Source of the DNA: Pseudomonas lini
Lineage (GTDB): Bacteria > Pseudomonadota > Gammaproteobacteria > Pseudomonadales > Pseudomonadaceae
Direction: 5' to 3'
Assembly: GCF_001042905.1 (NCBI RefSeq)
Contig: NZ_JYLB01000010.1
Span: 1-64,000, forward strand
DNA: 64,000 nt
Below the pieces are notes generated by a model. The model searched no databases and had not been told where the DNA came from. It worked only from the letters and a program-made list of their open reading frames with translations. The position numbers and the translations under genes were made by a program. Position 1 is the first letter of the stretch; every line of letters starts with the position of its first letter. Positions 17,571 to 25,565 of the stretch are shown here, piece by piece.

Positions 17571-18797
17571 CTATCCCTTCACACAGATCACCTGTCGCAA
17601 GGTGTGCAGTACTTCCACCAGATCACGCTGGGCGTACATGACTTTGTCGATGTCCTTGTAAGCCATCGGAATCTCATCGATGACCGCCGCATCCTTGCGG
17701 CACTCCACATGAGCGGTCGCGCGAATCTGGTCTGCGACAGTGAAGGTATTTTTGGCTTTGGTGCGGCTCATGGTCCGACCGGCACCGTGGCTGCAGGAAC
17801 AGAACGATTGCTCGTTGCCGAGACCCCGAACGATGAAGCTTTTGGCCCCCATGGAGCCGGGAATGATCCCCAGCTCGCCCTTCTTCGCCGACACCGCGCC
17901 CTTGCGGGTGACCAGGACGTCTTCACCGAAGTGCCGCTCTTTCTGCACGTAATTGTGGTGGCAGTTCACTGCCTCCAGCGCGACCTCGAAAGGTTTGCGA
18001 ATCACTTGCCGCGCTGCCTGAATCACCGCCTGCATCATCAACGCGCGGTTCTGCCGGGCGAAGTCCTGAGCCCAGCCCACCGCTTCGACGTAGTCATCGA
18101 AATGCCGGCTGCCTTCCTTGAAATAGGCCAGATCGCGGTCCGGCAGATTGGCGATGTGCTGGCGCATGTCCGCTTGGGCCAATTGAATGAACAGGGTCCC
18201 GATGGCATTGCCAACGCCGCGAGAACCGCTGTGCAGCATGAACCAGACGCGGTTGGCCTCGTCCAGGCAGACCTCGATGAAGTGATTACCGGTACCTAGG
18301 GTGCCCAGGTGATGGCGGTTGTTGGTACTGGCAAGTTTCGGGTACTTGTCGGTGATCGCCTTGAACCGTGAGCTCAGCGCCGCCCAGGCTTGATCGGCCT
18401 GCTGTGGAACATGGTTCCAGGCGCCTTCATCGCGTCGGCCACGGCTCAACGTGCGGCCATGGGGCACGGCCTTTTCGATGGCAGTGCGCAAGCCGTGCAG
18501 GTTGTCCGGCAAATCGGCGGCGGTCAGCGAAGTGCGCGCGGCGATCATGCCGCAGCCGATGTCCACCCCCACGGCCGCCGGAATGATCGCGCCCACGGTG
18601 GGGATCACGCTGCCGATGGTGGACCCTTTGCCCAGATGCACATCCGGCATCACCGCCAGGTGCTTGAAGATGAACGGCATCTTCGCGGTATTGATCAATT
18701 GCTGCCGGGCTTCGCTTTCAACCGGAACACCCTCGGTCCAGAGTTTGATCGGCTTGCCGTTGGCGACTTCCAGCAGTTGGTAGACAGGTTGTTGCAT
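17571..18797 (-). CDS. rtcB: RtcB-family RNA ligase
   Basis: A 408-residue protein, the same length as E. coli RtcB, which joins RNA 2',3'-cyclic phosphate or 3'-phosphate ends to 5'-OH ends using GTP and Mn2+. Metal-site motifs DIGCGM, GTLGTGNHFIEV and SGSRGVGN are visible, and the guanylylated His lies in CSCSHGAGR. The start was set at MQQPVYQLLEVANGK, which matches the family; the frame runs 70 codons further up without support. No rtcA, rtcR or prfH is adjacent, so the usual partners are elsewhere or missing. Confidence 0.95.
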   Translation of the reverse strand: MQQPVYQLLEVANGKPIKLWTEGVPVESEARQQLINTAKMPFIFKHLAVMPDVHLGKGSTIGSVIPTVGAIIPAAVGVDIGCGMIAARTSLTAADLPDNLHGLRTAIEKAVPHGRTLSRGRRDEGAWNHVPQQADQAWAALSSRFKAITDKYPKLASTNNRHHLGTLGTGNHFIEVCLDEANRVWFMLHSGSRGVGNAIGTLFIQLAQADMRQHIANLPDRDLAYFKEGSRHFDDYVEAVGWAQDFARQNRALMMQAVIQAARQVIRKPFEVALEAVNCHHNYVQKERHFGEDVLVTRKGAVSAKKGELGIIPGSMGAKSFIVRGLGNEQSFCSCSHGAGRTMSRTKAKNTFTVADQIRATAHVECRKDAAVIDEIPMAYKDIDKVMYAQRDLVEVLHTLRQVICVKG

Positions 18798-18888
18798 GAT
18801 TTCGACTCTCTTGCGATCAGACGAACATAACGCTCCAGACAGGTAAATGGGATTACTATTTCGTAGCGGGGAATTGCAGGAGGTCATC

Positions 18889-19128
18889 ATGTGGCTTAAC
18901 GAATATGAACAGCAACTTCGGCGCGACCTGCAAGGTGTAGCCTCGGACCTGAGGTGGTCGGCGGTAGAGCTTTTGCGCATCGCAGAACAGCTGCGCCAGG
19001 CCGGCAATGATGTGGACGCAGAGGCAACGCTGAGGCTGTGCGCGTTATTCCAGGGCGATGAAGAGCGACTGGCGGGCTATGCTGAAGAAGTGAAAGCAAA
19101 ATCCATCACTCGAACGAAAGTTCACTAG
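18889..19128 (+). CDS. Conserved small helical protein
   Basis: A 79-residue soluble protein, helical throughout (WLNEYEQQLRRDLQGVASDL, AEEVKAKSITRTKVH end). AGGAGG precedes the ATG by five bases, which decides this start over an ATG 14 codons upstream. It is followed 11 bases later by the OsmE-like lipoprotein gene and may share its transcript. No function assigned. Confidence 0.72.
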   Translation: MWLNEYEQQLRRDLQGVASDLRWSAVELLRIAEQLRQAGNDVDAEATLRLCALFQGDEERLAGYAEEVKAKSITRTKVH

Positions 19129-19139
19129 AGAGCGCTGTC

Positions 19140-19505
19140 ATGAACAAGCCTCTATGCGCGCTGATCGCCGTGCTGGCGGCGCCAGGTGGCTGTAGCACGG
19201 AATCACACGTTTATCGAGACCAACCGCTGGTCGCCAAGGTCGAGACCGGCATGAGCAAGGACCAAGTCCAGCAGATTGGCGGCCAGCCTTTATCGATAAC
19301 GCAGCGCACGGTGGAACCTGGTACCTGCTTTGACTACAAGCTGACCCAGGCCGGCCATCAGCAGCCGTATAACGTCAGTTTCGACAGCCAGGGCAAGGTC
19401 GACCACAAAAGTTTCATGACCTGCGCGCAATGGAGTCGTGCCCAACAAAAAGCCAGAGAATATTATTCCCCTTCGACGGGCGGGATGGGTGGCAGCGGTT
19501 ACTGA
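19140..19505 (+). CDS. OsmE/SmpA-OmlA-type lipoprotein
   Basis: A 121-residue outer-membrane-type lipoprotein. The signal peptide ends at PGGC (Cys18), a slightly unusual lipobox. The mature part follows the BamE/SmpA-OmlA fold, with the signature VETGMSKDQVQQIGGQP and a following C-F-D-Y strand. In Pseudomonas this layout fits OsmE, an osmotically induced lipoprotein, but BamE-like relatives are numerous. A terminator hairpin lies directly downstream. Confidence 0.8.
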   Translation: MNKPLCALIAVLAAPGGCSTESHVYRDQPLVAKVETGMSKDQVQQIGGQPLSITQRTVEPGTCFDYKLTQAGHQQPYNVSFDSQGKVDHKSFMTCAQWSRAQQKAREYYSPSTGGMGGSGY

Positions 19506-19521
19506 TTCCCGACCTGCTATA

Positions 19522-19543
19522 AAGCCCCGGCGAACCGGGGCTT
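19522..19543. terminator. Intrinsic terminator after the OsmE-like gene
   Basis: AAGCCCCGG-CGAA-CCGGGGCTT is a perfect nine-base stem with a tetraloop between two convergent genes, so it probably serves both. Confidence 0.9.
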
Positions 19544-19551
19544 CAAGTGCA

Positions 19552-19770
19552 CTATTTATCTGATTTCTGGCTTTCTGATTTGTGGCTACGCGACGCTTTG
19601 CCCGACCGGGCTCTGTAGGCGGGAAGCGAAGCCGCATAGGCCAGTGCTTCCTCTCTGCTGCCAAAGGCTCCAAGCCGGTCACCTTTGGTGCACACCCGCC
19701 AGGGGCCGTTGTTCACGCTGAGTACGTCGTAGCCGTTCATGTGCATTTTAGTCAGCATCGGAACGCTCAT
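19552..19770 (-). CDS. Small DUF2188-like protein
   Basis: A 72-residue protein with the pattern of small repeat-type DUF2188 proteins: GPWRVCTKGDRLGAFGSREEALAYA, in which a beta-hairpin with conserved W is followed by a helix. The C-terminus is Lys/Ser-rich. GGAGG lies six bases before the ATG. It is convergent with the OsmE-like gene. Assignment to the family is by pattern only. Confidence 0.65.
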   Translation of the reverse strand: MSVPMLTKMHMNGYDVLSVNNGPWRVCTKGDRLGAFGSREEALAYAASLPAYRARSGKASRSHKSESQKSDK

Positions 19771-19991
19771 AGTCACCTCCATTTCGGCAGTGATAGTCCT
19801 GGATCGACTCAAATACCTTACACCCGACCTTCACTGAAGTGCCAACCAGACGTCGCGTCAGGATTCCGGCATTTCATTGCACTTTCAGCCGACCTGTCGA
19901 CTCCAACCCTTGAAGCAGACACTTCTGCGGATTCCGGTCTGAATATTGCATTTTTATGACTGTTTTATGACAGGCAGCAGTCGGGTAACCC

Positions 19992-20354
19992 ATGAAAGTA
20001 CGTGCAACCGTTATTTGTGAGCAGGATCGGCATATTCTCCTGGTGCGCAAACCCAAGGGGCGCTGGACCCTGCCGGGCGGAAAAGTCGAGCCTGGCGAAA
20101 CTGCTGCGGGCGCGGCCACAAGAGAGCTTTACGAAGAAACAGGGCTTGAGGTCGACGACCTGCTGTACTTGATGGAGTGGGAAACGGCCAGCACTCGGCA
20201 TCATGTCTACGAGGCGTTGGTCGTAAACCTGGCAGAGGCTCGACCACAGAATGAAATCTTTGACTGCATCTGGTATCCGCTGGACGCGGTACAGAACCTG
20301 AACACAAGCGACGCCACGCTTAGAATCGTCAAAGCGTTTCAGCGTCGCTTGTAG
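19992..20354 (+). CDS. Nudix hydrolase
   Basis: A 120-residue protein with a complete Nudix box (GGKVEPGETAAGAATREL followed by YEETGL), the Mg2+ site that cleaves nucleoside diphosphates linked to another moiety. MutT-like length, single domain. The substrate cannot be read from sequence. The ribosome site is weak. It is convergent with benD and unrelated to benzoate use. Confidence 0.92.
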   Translation: MKVRATVICEQDRHILLVRKPKGRWTLPGGKVEPGETAAGAATRELYEETGLEVDDLLYLMEWETASTRHHVYEALVVNLAEARPQNEIFDCIWYPLDAVQNLNTSDATLRIVKAFQRRL

Positions 20355-20387
20355 ATCGAAGGTATTAACCGCGCGACTGCAAGTCAC

Positions 20388-21161
20388 TCAGCCCAGATCG
20401 CCGCCACCGACCGGCATGATCATGCCAGTGATGTAGGAGGCTTCGTCGCTGGACAGAAACAGGATAGCGCTTGCCTGCTCATCCAGCGTGCCATAGCGCT
20501 TCATCAAACTGCTGTCGAGGGTCTGGTCGACAATCTGCTGATACCAGAGTTTTTCCTGAGCGCTTTGCTGCGCGGTGTTGCGCGGGATCAGCCGTGGCGG
20601 CGCCTCGGTGCCACCAGGAGCGGTCGCGTTGACCCGCACGCCACGACCGGCCGTTTCGAACGCCAGGCAAGCGGTCAGCGCATTGACCCCGCCCTTCGCC
20701 GCACCGTACGGCACGCGATTGACGCTGCGGGTCGCAATGGACGAAACGTTGACGATGGCGCCGCTACCTTGTTCGAGCATGAACGGCAGCGCGGCATGGC
20801 AGCACCACAATGTCGGGAACAACGAACGGCGAACTTCGGCTTCGATCTGCGCCTCTTCATAGTGCTCGAAAGGCTTGGCCCAGATCGTGCCGCCGACGTT
20901 ATTGACCAGCACATCGAGGCGATCAAAACGTTCGACAGCGGTGCGCATCACACGGCTGCATTCGCTGTACTGCTCAAGGTCGGCGGTCAGGGCAAGTACC
21001 TGGCTGCCCTGCCCCAATTCCTTCTGGAGTTCGAACACCAGGTCGGAGCGGTCGACCAAAATCAGACGCGCACCTTCGGCGGCCATGCGTTCAGCAACAC
21101 GCCGGCCGATGCCTTGGGCGGCACCGGTGATCAACGCGACTTTTTCGTGGAATCTGTTCAT
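20388..21161 (-). CDS. benD: BenD, benzoate cis-diol dehydrogenase
   Basis: A 257-residue SDR that oxidises and decarboxylates 1,6-dihydroxycyclohexa-2,4-diene-1-carboxylate to catechol with NAD+. TGAAQGIG is at residues 12-19, NNVGG near 87, Ser in VNVSSIAT, and YxxxK as YGAAK near residue 153. The start was chosen at MNRFHEK with GAGGT upstream; the frame otherwise runs through the REP pair. It lies 136 bases after benC, with that REP pair between, so expression may be uncoupled from benABC. Confidence 0.95.
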   Translation of the reverse strand: MNRFHEKVALITGAAQGIGRRVAERMAAEGARLILVDRSDLVFELQKELGQGSQVLALTADLEQYSECSRVMRTAVERFDRLDVLVNNVGGTIWAKPFEHYEEAQIEAEVRRSLFPTLWCCHAALPFMLEQGSGAIVNVSSIATRSVNRVPYGAAKGGVNALTACLAFETAGRGVRVNATAPGGTEAPPRLIPRNTAQQSAQEKLWYQQIVDQTLDSSLMKRYGTLDEQASAILFLSSDEASYITGMIMPVGGGDLG

Positions 21162-21189
21162 GTGTACCTCGTGACGACGACCACTTCCT

Positions 21190-21272
21190 GTAGGAGCTGC
21201 CGAAGGCTGCGATCTTTTGACTTTGTTTTTAAAAGACAAGATCAAAAGATCGCAGCCTTCGGCAGCTCCTAC
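21190..21272. repeat. Inverted REP pair between benC and benD
   Basis: GTAGGAGCTGCCGAAGGCTG and its reverse complement face each other around a short A/T-rich loop. Lying inside an operon, the hairpin could lower readthrough into benD or protect the upstream benABC message from 3' decay. Confidence 0.9.
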
Positions 21273-21297
21273 GGGCGTGCATCGCTGCAGAAAATTT

Positions 21298-22311
21298 TCA
21301 GGCCGCGCTGGCGGCAAATTTCTCGTAGTAGAAGTTCACCGGCGCAATGCCTTGCTCGCGGATGAACTGGCTGACCGCTTCGACCATTGGCGGTGGGCCG
21401 CACAGGTAGACGTCGACGTCGCCATCGTTCAAGTGCCGTGGTTCGATGTGTTGGGTCACATAGCCCTTGAGCGGGTGCCGACTGTCGGGATTGGCCACGC
21501 AGGCGCTAAAGCTGAAGTTCGGAATTCGCGCGGCGAAGGTTTCGAGTCGATCGAGTTCCACCAGGTCGAAATCGTTGGTCACGCCATAGATCAAATGCAG
21601 CGGATGCTCGCTGCCCTGTTCGGCGATTCTTTCCAGCATCGCGGTGAACGGCGCCAGACCGGTGCCACCGGCCAGCAACAACAATGGACGGCGGATGTCG
21701 CGCAGATAGAAGCTGCCCAAAGGTCCGGCCAGGCTCATGCTGTCGCCGGCCTTGGCCATGCCGGTCAGGAAACTGCTCATCAAGCCGCCGGGTACGTTGC
21801 GAATCAGAAAACTCACTTCTCCGTCACGCTGCAACGAACTGAACGAGTAAGCGCGAGTCTGCTCGCTGCCGGGAACCCCGAGGTTCACATACTGCCCCGG
21901 CAGGAACGCCAGTTTGCTCAGGGCTTCGCCCTTGATCGACAGTGCGATGGTGCTGTCGGACAGCTGCCGCACGGCGCTGATGGTCGCGTCGTAGCTGGCC
22001 TGACGGGTGCGGCAGACATCCGACGAAACCGGCACCCGCACCACGCAATCGCTCTGCGCACGCATCTGGCAGGTCAGGACAAAACCCTGTTGCGCTTCGC
22101 CGGCGCTGAGCGCGTCTTCGATGTAGTCCTCGCCCAAGTCATAGCGGCCGGCCTCGGCGAAGCATTTGCAGGTTCCGCAGGCGCCGTCGCGGCAGTCCAG
22201 TGGAATATTGATGCCCTGGCGATACGCGGCATCGGCCACGGTTTCCCCAGCATTGGCGTCGATGAAACGGGTGACGCCGTCTTCGAAATTGAACGCAATG
22301 GAATGAGTCAT
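21298..22311 (-). CDS. benC: BenC, benzoate dioxygenase reductase
   Basis: A 337-residue NADH-dependent reductase feeding electrons to BenAB. An N-terminal plant-type 2Fe-2S domain (CRDGACGTCKC, then TCQM about residue 77) is followed by an FAD-binding domain (RAYSFSS) and an NAD domain (LLLLAGGTGLAPF, YLCGPPPMVE). This domain order is standard for class IB reductases. It starts about 10 bases after benB with GAGGCGG upstream. Confidence 0.96.
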   Translation of the reverse strand: MTHSIAFNFEDGVTRFIDANAGETVADAAYRQGINIPLDCRDGACGTCKCFAEAGRYDLGEDYIEDALSAGEAQQGFVLTCQMRAQSDCVVRVPVSSDVCRTRQASYDATISAVRQLSDSTIALSIKGEALSKLAFLPGQYVNLGVPGSEQTRAYSFSSLQRDGEVSFLIRNVPGGLMSSFLTGMAKAGDSMSLAGPLGSFYLRDIRRPLLLLAGGTGLAPFTAMLERIAEQGSEHPLHLIYGVTNDFDLVELDRLETFAARIPNFSFSACVANPDSRHPLKGYVTQHIEPRHLNDGDVDVYLCGPPPMVEAVSQFIREQGIAPVNFYYEKFAASAA

Positions 22312-22321
22312 GACGGCCGCC

Positions 22322-22810
22322 TCAGAGGTGGTAAACATCAATGACCTGGCGAACGTAGTCGTTCTTCAGGATCACTTTTTTGGCCTTGATCAACGGGTTT
22401 TCACCGCGTACATCGAGGGTGTAGAAACTGCTGCCGAAATAGCTGTCGACGGTCTTGTAGCGAAAGCTCAGGGTGTGCCAGTTGAAGCGCACCTTGCACA
22501 GCCCGTCAGCCTGTTCGATCAGCTCGATATTGCTGAGGTTGTGCGAGGTGCGGGTGTCCGGCACGCTGGCGCTGGAACGCTCGGTCTTGATGCGGAAGAT
22601 GCGGTCTTCCAGGCCGGTGCGGTTGCCGTACCAGATCAGCGAGATTTCCCGCTGCGGGTCTTCAGTCAGCTCGTCGTTGTCGTCCCAGGACGGCATCCAG
22701 AATGTTGCGTCGGGCGCGTACAACTCCAGCCAGTCGTCCCATTGTTTGTCGTCGAGGTAGCGTGCTTCGCGATAGAGAAAATCGCGCACGACGTCATAGG
22801 TGATGGTCAT
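22322..22810 (-). CDS. benB: BenB, benzoate 1,2-dioxygenase small subunit
   Basis: A 162-residue beta subunit of the Rieske oxygenase, with the NTF2-like fold and typical features YREARYLDDKQWDDWLELYAPD and ISLIWYGNRTGLEDRIFRI. It has no cofactor and supports the alpha3beta3 complex. The start overlaps the benA stop by four bases (ATGA), so the subunits are translationally coupled. Confidence 0.96.
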   Translation of the reverse strand: MTITYDVVRDFLYREARYLDDKQWDDWLELYAPDATFWMPSWDDNDELTEDPQREISLIWYGNRTGLEDRIFRIKTERSSASVPDTRTSHNLSNIELIEQADGLCKVRFNWHTLSFRYKTVDSYFGSSFYTLDVRGENPLIKAKKVILKNDYVRQVIDVYHL

Positions 22811-24171
22811 TGCACAGCCTCCACTGCAATCAGTCCGGACTGTTCAGCGGCCAACGCCTTGAGCATCGTTTGCTGCCAATACTTGTGTTGCAGCACAAAC
22901 AGGCCTTCGTCTTCGGTGCGCACGCCGCTGAGCAGCGGGTGCAGGTCGATTTCCTTGGCCGCGTCATCGGCGCCTTCAACCCAGTGTTCGGCGCCACGGG
23001 ACATGTCGTTCCAGGCGGTAACGCTGCCCTGATAACCCGTCTGGCAGGAGCGAAACTCTTCCAGATCGTCCGGGGTCGCCATGCCGCTGACGTTGAAAAA
23101 ATCCTCGTACTGACGAATCCGGCTCGAACGGGCGTGGTCGCTTTCGCCTTTGGGGGCGATGCAGTAAATGGTGATTTCGGTGCGGTTGACCGAGATCGGC
23201 CGGGCGATGCGAATCTGCGAGCTGAACTGGTCCATCAGGTACACGTTCGGGTACAGGCACAGGTTGCGCGAGTTCTCGATCATCCAGTTGGCGCGGGCCT
23301 GGCCGAAGTCCCGGGCCAACTCGTCGCGACGCTCGTACAGCGGACGGTCTTCGGGGTTGGACCAACGGGTCCAGAGCAGCATGTGGCCCTTGTCGAAGGA
23401 ATAGAAACCACCGCCCTGCTTGGCCCAGGTGCCGGCGCTCATGGTCGGATTGCAATCGCCGGCTTCGCGCTGCTTGCGCTGGTTCTGGGTCGCCGCGTAG
23501 TTCCAGTGCACCGAGCTGACGTGATAGCCGTCGGCACCGTTTTCGGCGGTGAGTTTCCAGTTGCCTTCGTAGATGTAACTGGATGAGCCGCGCAGCACTT
23601 CCAGGCCATCGGCGGACTGATCGACGATCATGTCGATGATCTTCGCCGACTCACCCAAGTGCTCCACCAATGGCACCACGTCAGACTTGAGGCTGCCGAA
23701 CAGGAAACCGCGATAGGATTCGAAACGCGCGACTTTGGTCAGGTCGTGGGAGCCTTCGCAGTTGAAGCTCGCCGGGTAGCCGGCCGCCGCCGGGTCCTTG
23801 ACCTTGAGCAGCTTGCCGGAGTTGTTGAAGGTCCAGCCGTGGAATGGGCAGGTGTACGAACTCTTGTTGCCGGTCTTGTGTCGGCAGAGCATCGCTCCAC
23901 GGTGGCTGCATGCGTTGATAAAGGCGTTCAGTTCACCGTCTTTGTTGCGCGCGATGAAGACCGACTGACGTCCCATGGTGGTGGTGTAGAAATCGTTGTT
24001 GTTGGGGATCTGGCTTTCATGGGCGAGGTACAGCCAGTTGCCTTCAAAGATGTGTTCCATCTCGAGGTCGAACAGCCGCGGATCGGTGAACATCTCGCGC
24101 TTGCAGCGATAGATGCCCTGCTCAGGGTCTTCTTCAAGCAGGGAGTGAAGGTATTCAGGTCGCAGGGTCAT
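22807..24171 (-). CDS. benA: BenA, benzoate 1,2-dioxygenase large subunit
   Basis: A 454-residue catalytic alpha subunit inserting O2 into benzoate to give the cis-diol. The Rieske centre is CSHRGAMLC through CPFHGW (C-x-H...C-x2-H), and the mononuclear iron site is in NGADGYHVSSVHW. The start follows GGAGGCGG; five codons upstream are excluded because they would cover the ribosome site. It is the first gene of benABC and D. Two tandem BenR-type sites lie 64-99 bases upstream. Confidence 0.97.
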   Translation of the reverse strand: MTLRPEYLHSLLEEDPEQGIYRCKREMFTDPRLFDLEMEHIFEGNWLYLAHESQIPNNNDFYTTTMGRQSVFIARNKDGELNAFINACSHRGAMLCRHKTGNKSSYTCPFHGWTFNNSGKLLKVKDPAAAGYPASFNCEGSHDLTKVARFESYRGFLFGSLKSDVVPLVEHLGESAKIIDMIVDQSADGLEVLRGSSSYIYEGNWKLTAENGADGYHVSSVHWNYAATQNQRKQREAGDCNPTMSAGTWAKQGGGFYSFDKGHMLLWTRWSNPEDRPLYERRDELARDFGQARANWMIENSRNLCLYPNVYLMDQFSSQIRIARPISVNRTEITIYCIAPKGESDHARSSRIRQYEDFFNVSGMATPDDLEEFRSCQTGYQGSVTAWNDMSRGAEHWVEGADDAAKEIDLHPLLSGVRTEDEGLFVLQHKYWQQTMLKALAAEQSGLIAVEAVQ

Positions 24172-24234
24172 GGCCGCCGCCTCCATTGTTTTTATTCAGG
24201 CAGGGCCATGCTAGGACGAGGGGATGGGGCGGAC

Positions 24235-24270
24235 TATCCACCGGGTGCAGACCTGTATCCGTTTTGTGCA
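24235..24270 (-). promoter_or_regulatory. Tandem BenR operator of the benA promoter
   Basis: Reading the minus strand, TGCACAAAACGGATA (24270-24256) and TGCACCCGGTGGATA (24249-24235) are two direct repeats that each match the XylS/BenR half-site TGCA-N6-GGNTA exactly and are spaced 21 bases apart, the helical spacing known from the Pm promoter. The expected start of transcription is about 24200, leaving a leader of roughly 30 bases before benA. Confidence 0.9.
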
Positions 24271-24290
24271 ACAAGCGGTCGGTGGTTGAT

Positions 24291-24402
24291 GATCGTTCCC
24301 ACGCTCCCGCGTGGGAATGCCTCAACGGACGCTCTGCGTTCGGCTCTGGAAGGGACGCGGAGCGTCCCGGGCTGCATTCCCATGCAGAGCGTGGGAACGA
24401 TC
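24291..24402. repeat. GATCGTTCCCACGC palindromic repeat element
   Basis: A 112-base element ending in inverted GATCGTTCCCACGC and GCGTGGGAACGATC. It is nearly identical to 38714-38824 and related to 200-334. Here it separates benR from the benA control region. Confidence 0.9.
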
Positions 24403-24426
24403 AAACGGTGGGTGGCGTTTGCGAGG

Positions 24427-25386
24427 TCAATGGCGGCGTTTGAGGGTATCCGATGGCAGTTCGCCGAACTGTTTGCGGTAGCTGTCGGAGAACCGGCCCA
24501 GGTGCAGAAAGCCGTAATCCATGGCCACTTCCGTGACGTTGCGCACGTTGCAGGTCGGGTCGCTCAGGTTGGCGTGGATGCGTTCGAGCTTTTTCTGCCG
24601 GATGTAGTTTTTCGGCGTGTCCCCCGCGTTGCGTTCGAACAACCCATACAGCGAACGCAGGCTCATCCGCGCCTGGCGTGCCAGTTCTTCGCTGTCGATG
24701 TCCTGCTTGAGGTTGCACGCAATGTAATCGACCAGCGCCTCGAACGTGGCCGAGGGTGAGCAGGGATCAGTGCGGATGACGTTGGTCTTCATCAGGCCAA
24801 GCATCTTGCTGACAATGATTTGCGCATAGTGCTCCTGCACCCGGGGAATCTGCTCGGTGGCCTCGGCTTCCTGGCAAATCATCGCCAGCAGACCGACAAA
24901 ACCTTCCAGTTCATTAAGCTGATAACGGTTCTCCAGAAACCGTATGCCCTGCCCCGGATACCGCCAGCGCTGCTCTTCGCACACTGACTCCAGCAGCCGC
25001 GTGGGGACTTTCAGGATGAATTTTTCGCAATCACTCGAATAGGTCAGATCCACCGGATCATCGGGGTTGATCAGCAGTAACTCGCCAGGCGCGAAGTAAT
25101 GTTCCTGACCATGGCCACGCCACAGGCAGTTGCCGCGCAGCAGCACTTGCAAGTGATAGATGCTGTCCAGCGCATGGGACATAACCCGCACGCTGGCGCC
25201 GTAACTGATGCGGCACAGGTCTAGACTGGCGAATTTGCGATGATCGAGGCTGGCCAGCGGTCGGCCGGCCCGAGGCATCTGGAGGCAATGATTGCCGACG
25301 TGCTGATTGACGTAGTCTGATACCGCGTAGGGGTCGGCATGGTCGAAGACTCTGCTGCGATGACTCAACAATTGCGCTTGCATCAT
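24427..25386 (-). CDS. benR: BenR, AraC/XylS-family activator of ben genes
   Basis: A 319-residue regulator with an N-terminal effector-binding region and C-terminal AraC DNA-binding domain (two helix-turn-helix units, about residues 215-315, including SLRSLYGLFERNAGDTPKNYIRQKKLERI and VAMDYGFLHLGRFSDSYRKQFGELPS). BenR binds benzoate and activates benABCD through TGCA-N6-GGNTA repeats, present just downstream. It is transcribed in the same direction as benA, between catA and the ben operon. Two adjacent ATG codons make the exact start uncertain by one residue. Confidence 0.94.
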   Translation of the reverse strand: MMQAQLLSHRSRVFDHADPYAVSDYVNQHVGNHCLQMPRAGRPLASLDHRKFASLDLCRISYGASVRVMSHALDSIYHLQVLLRGNCLWRGHGQEHYFAPGELLLINPDDPVDLTYSSDCEKFILKVPTRLLESVCEEQRWRYPGQGIRFLENRYQLNELEGFVGLLAMICQEAEATEQIPRVQEHYAQIIVSKMLGLMKTNVIRTDPCSPSATFEALVDYIACNLKQDIDSEELARQARMSLRSLYGLFERNAGDTPKNYIRQKKLERIHANLSDPTCNVRNVTEVAMDYGFLHLGRFSDSYRKQFGELPSDTLKRRH

Positions 25387-25481
25387 CGGATCACTCTCAT
25401 TGTTATTGTTGATTGCGTCAGGCCATTCCAGGGCAGTGGTCGTAGCGGTTTGTCAGTAGGCTGAGAGGTTGGATGTTCGGG

Positions 25482-25545
25482 CCTCTTCGCGAGCAAGCCC
25501 GCTCCCACAGGGCCACGAGATAAACGGTCGGTTATCTCGTGGCCC
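25482..25545. repeat. REP half-element and 14-base-pair hairpin after catA
   Basis: TTCGCGAGCAAGCCCGCTCCCACA is a single REP half. It is followed by a perfect hairpin whose arms are 25510-25523 and 25532-25545 (GGGCCACGAGATAA and its complement). It sits directly downstream of catA (minus strand) and may end the catBCA transcript, although no U-tract follows. The rest of 25387-25565 shows no other feature. Confidence 0.75.
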
Positions 25546-25565
25546 GGTTCGGCTGGTTGAGGGTG

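Noticed and set aside
25510..25545. The 14-base-pair hairpin after catA as a classical intrinsic terminator
   Set aside because: The stem is perfect, but no U-tract follows on the minus strand, so it is listed only as a hairpin/repeat with possible terminator activity.
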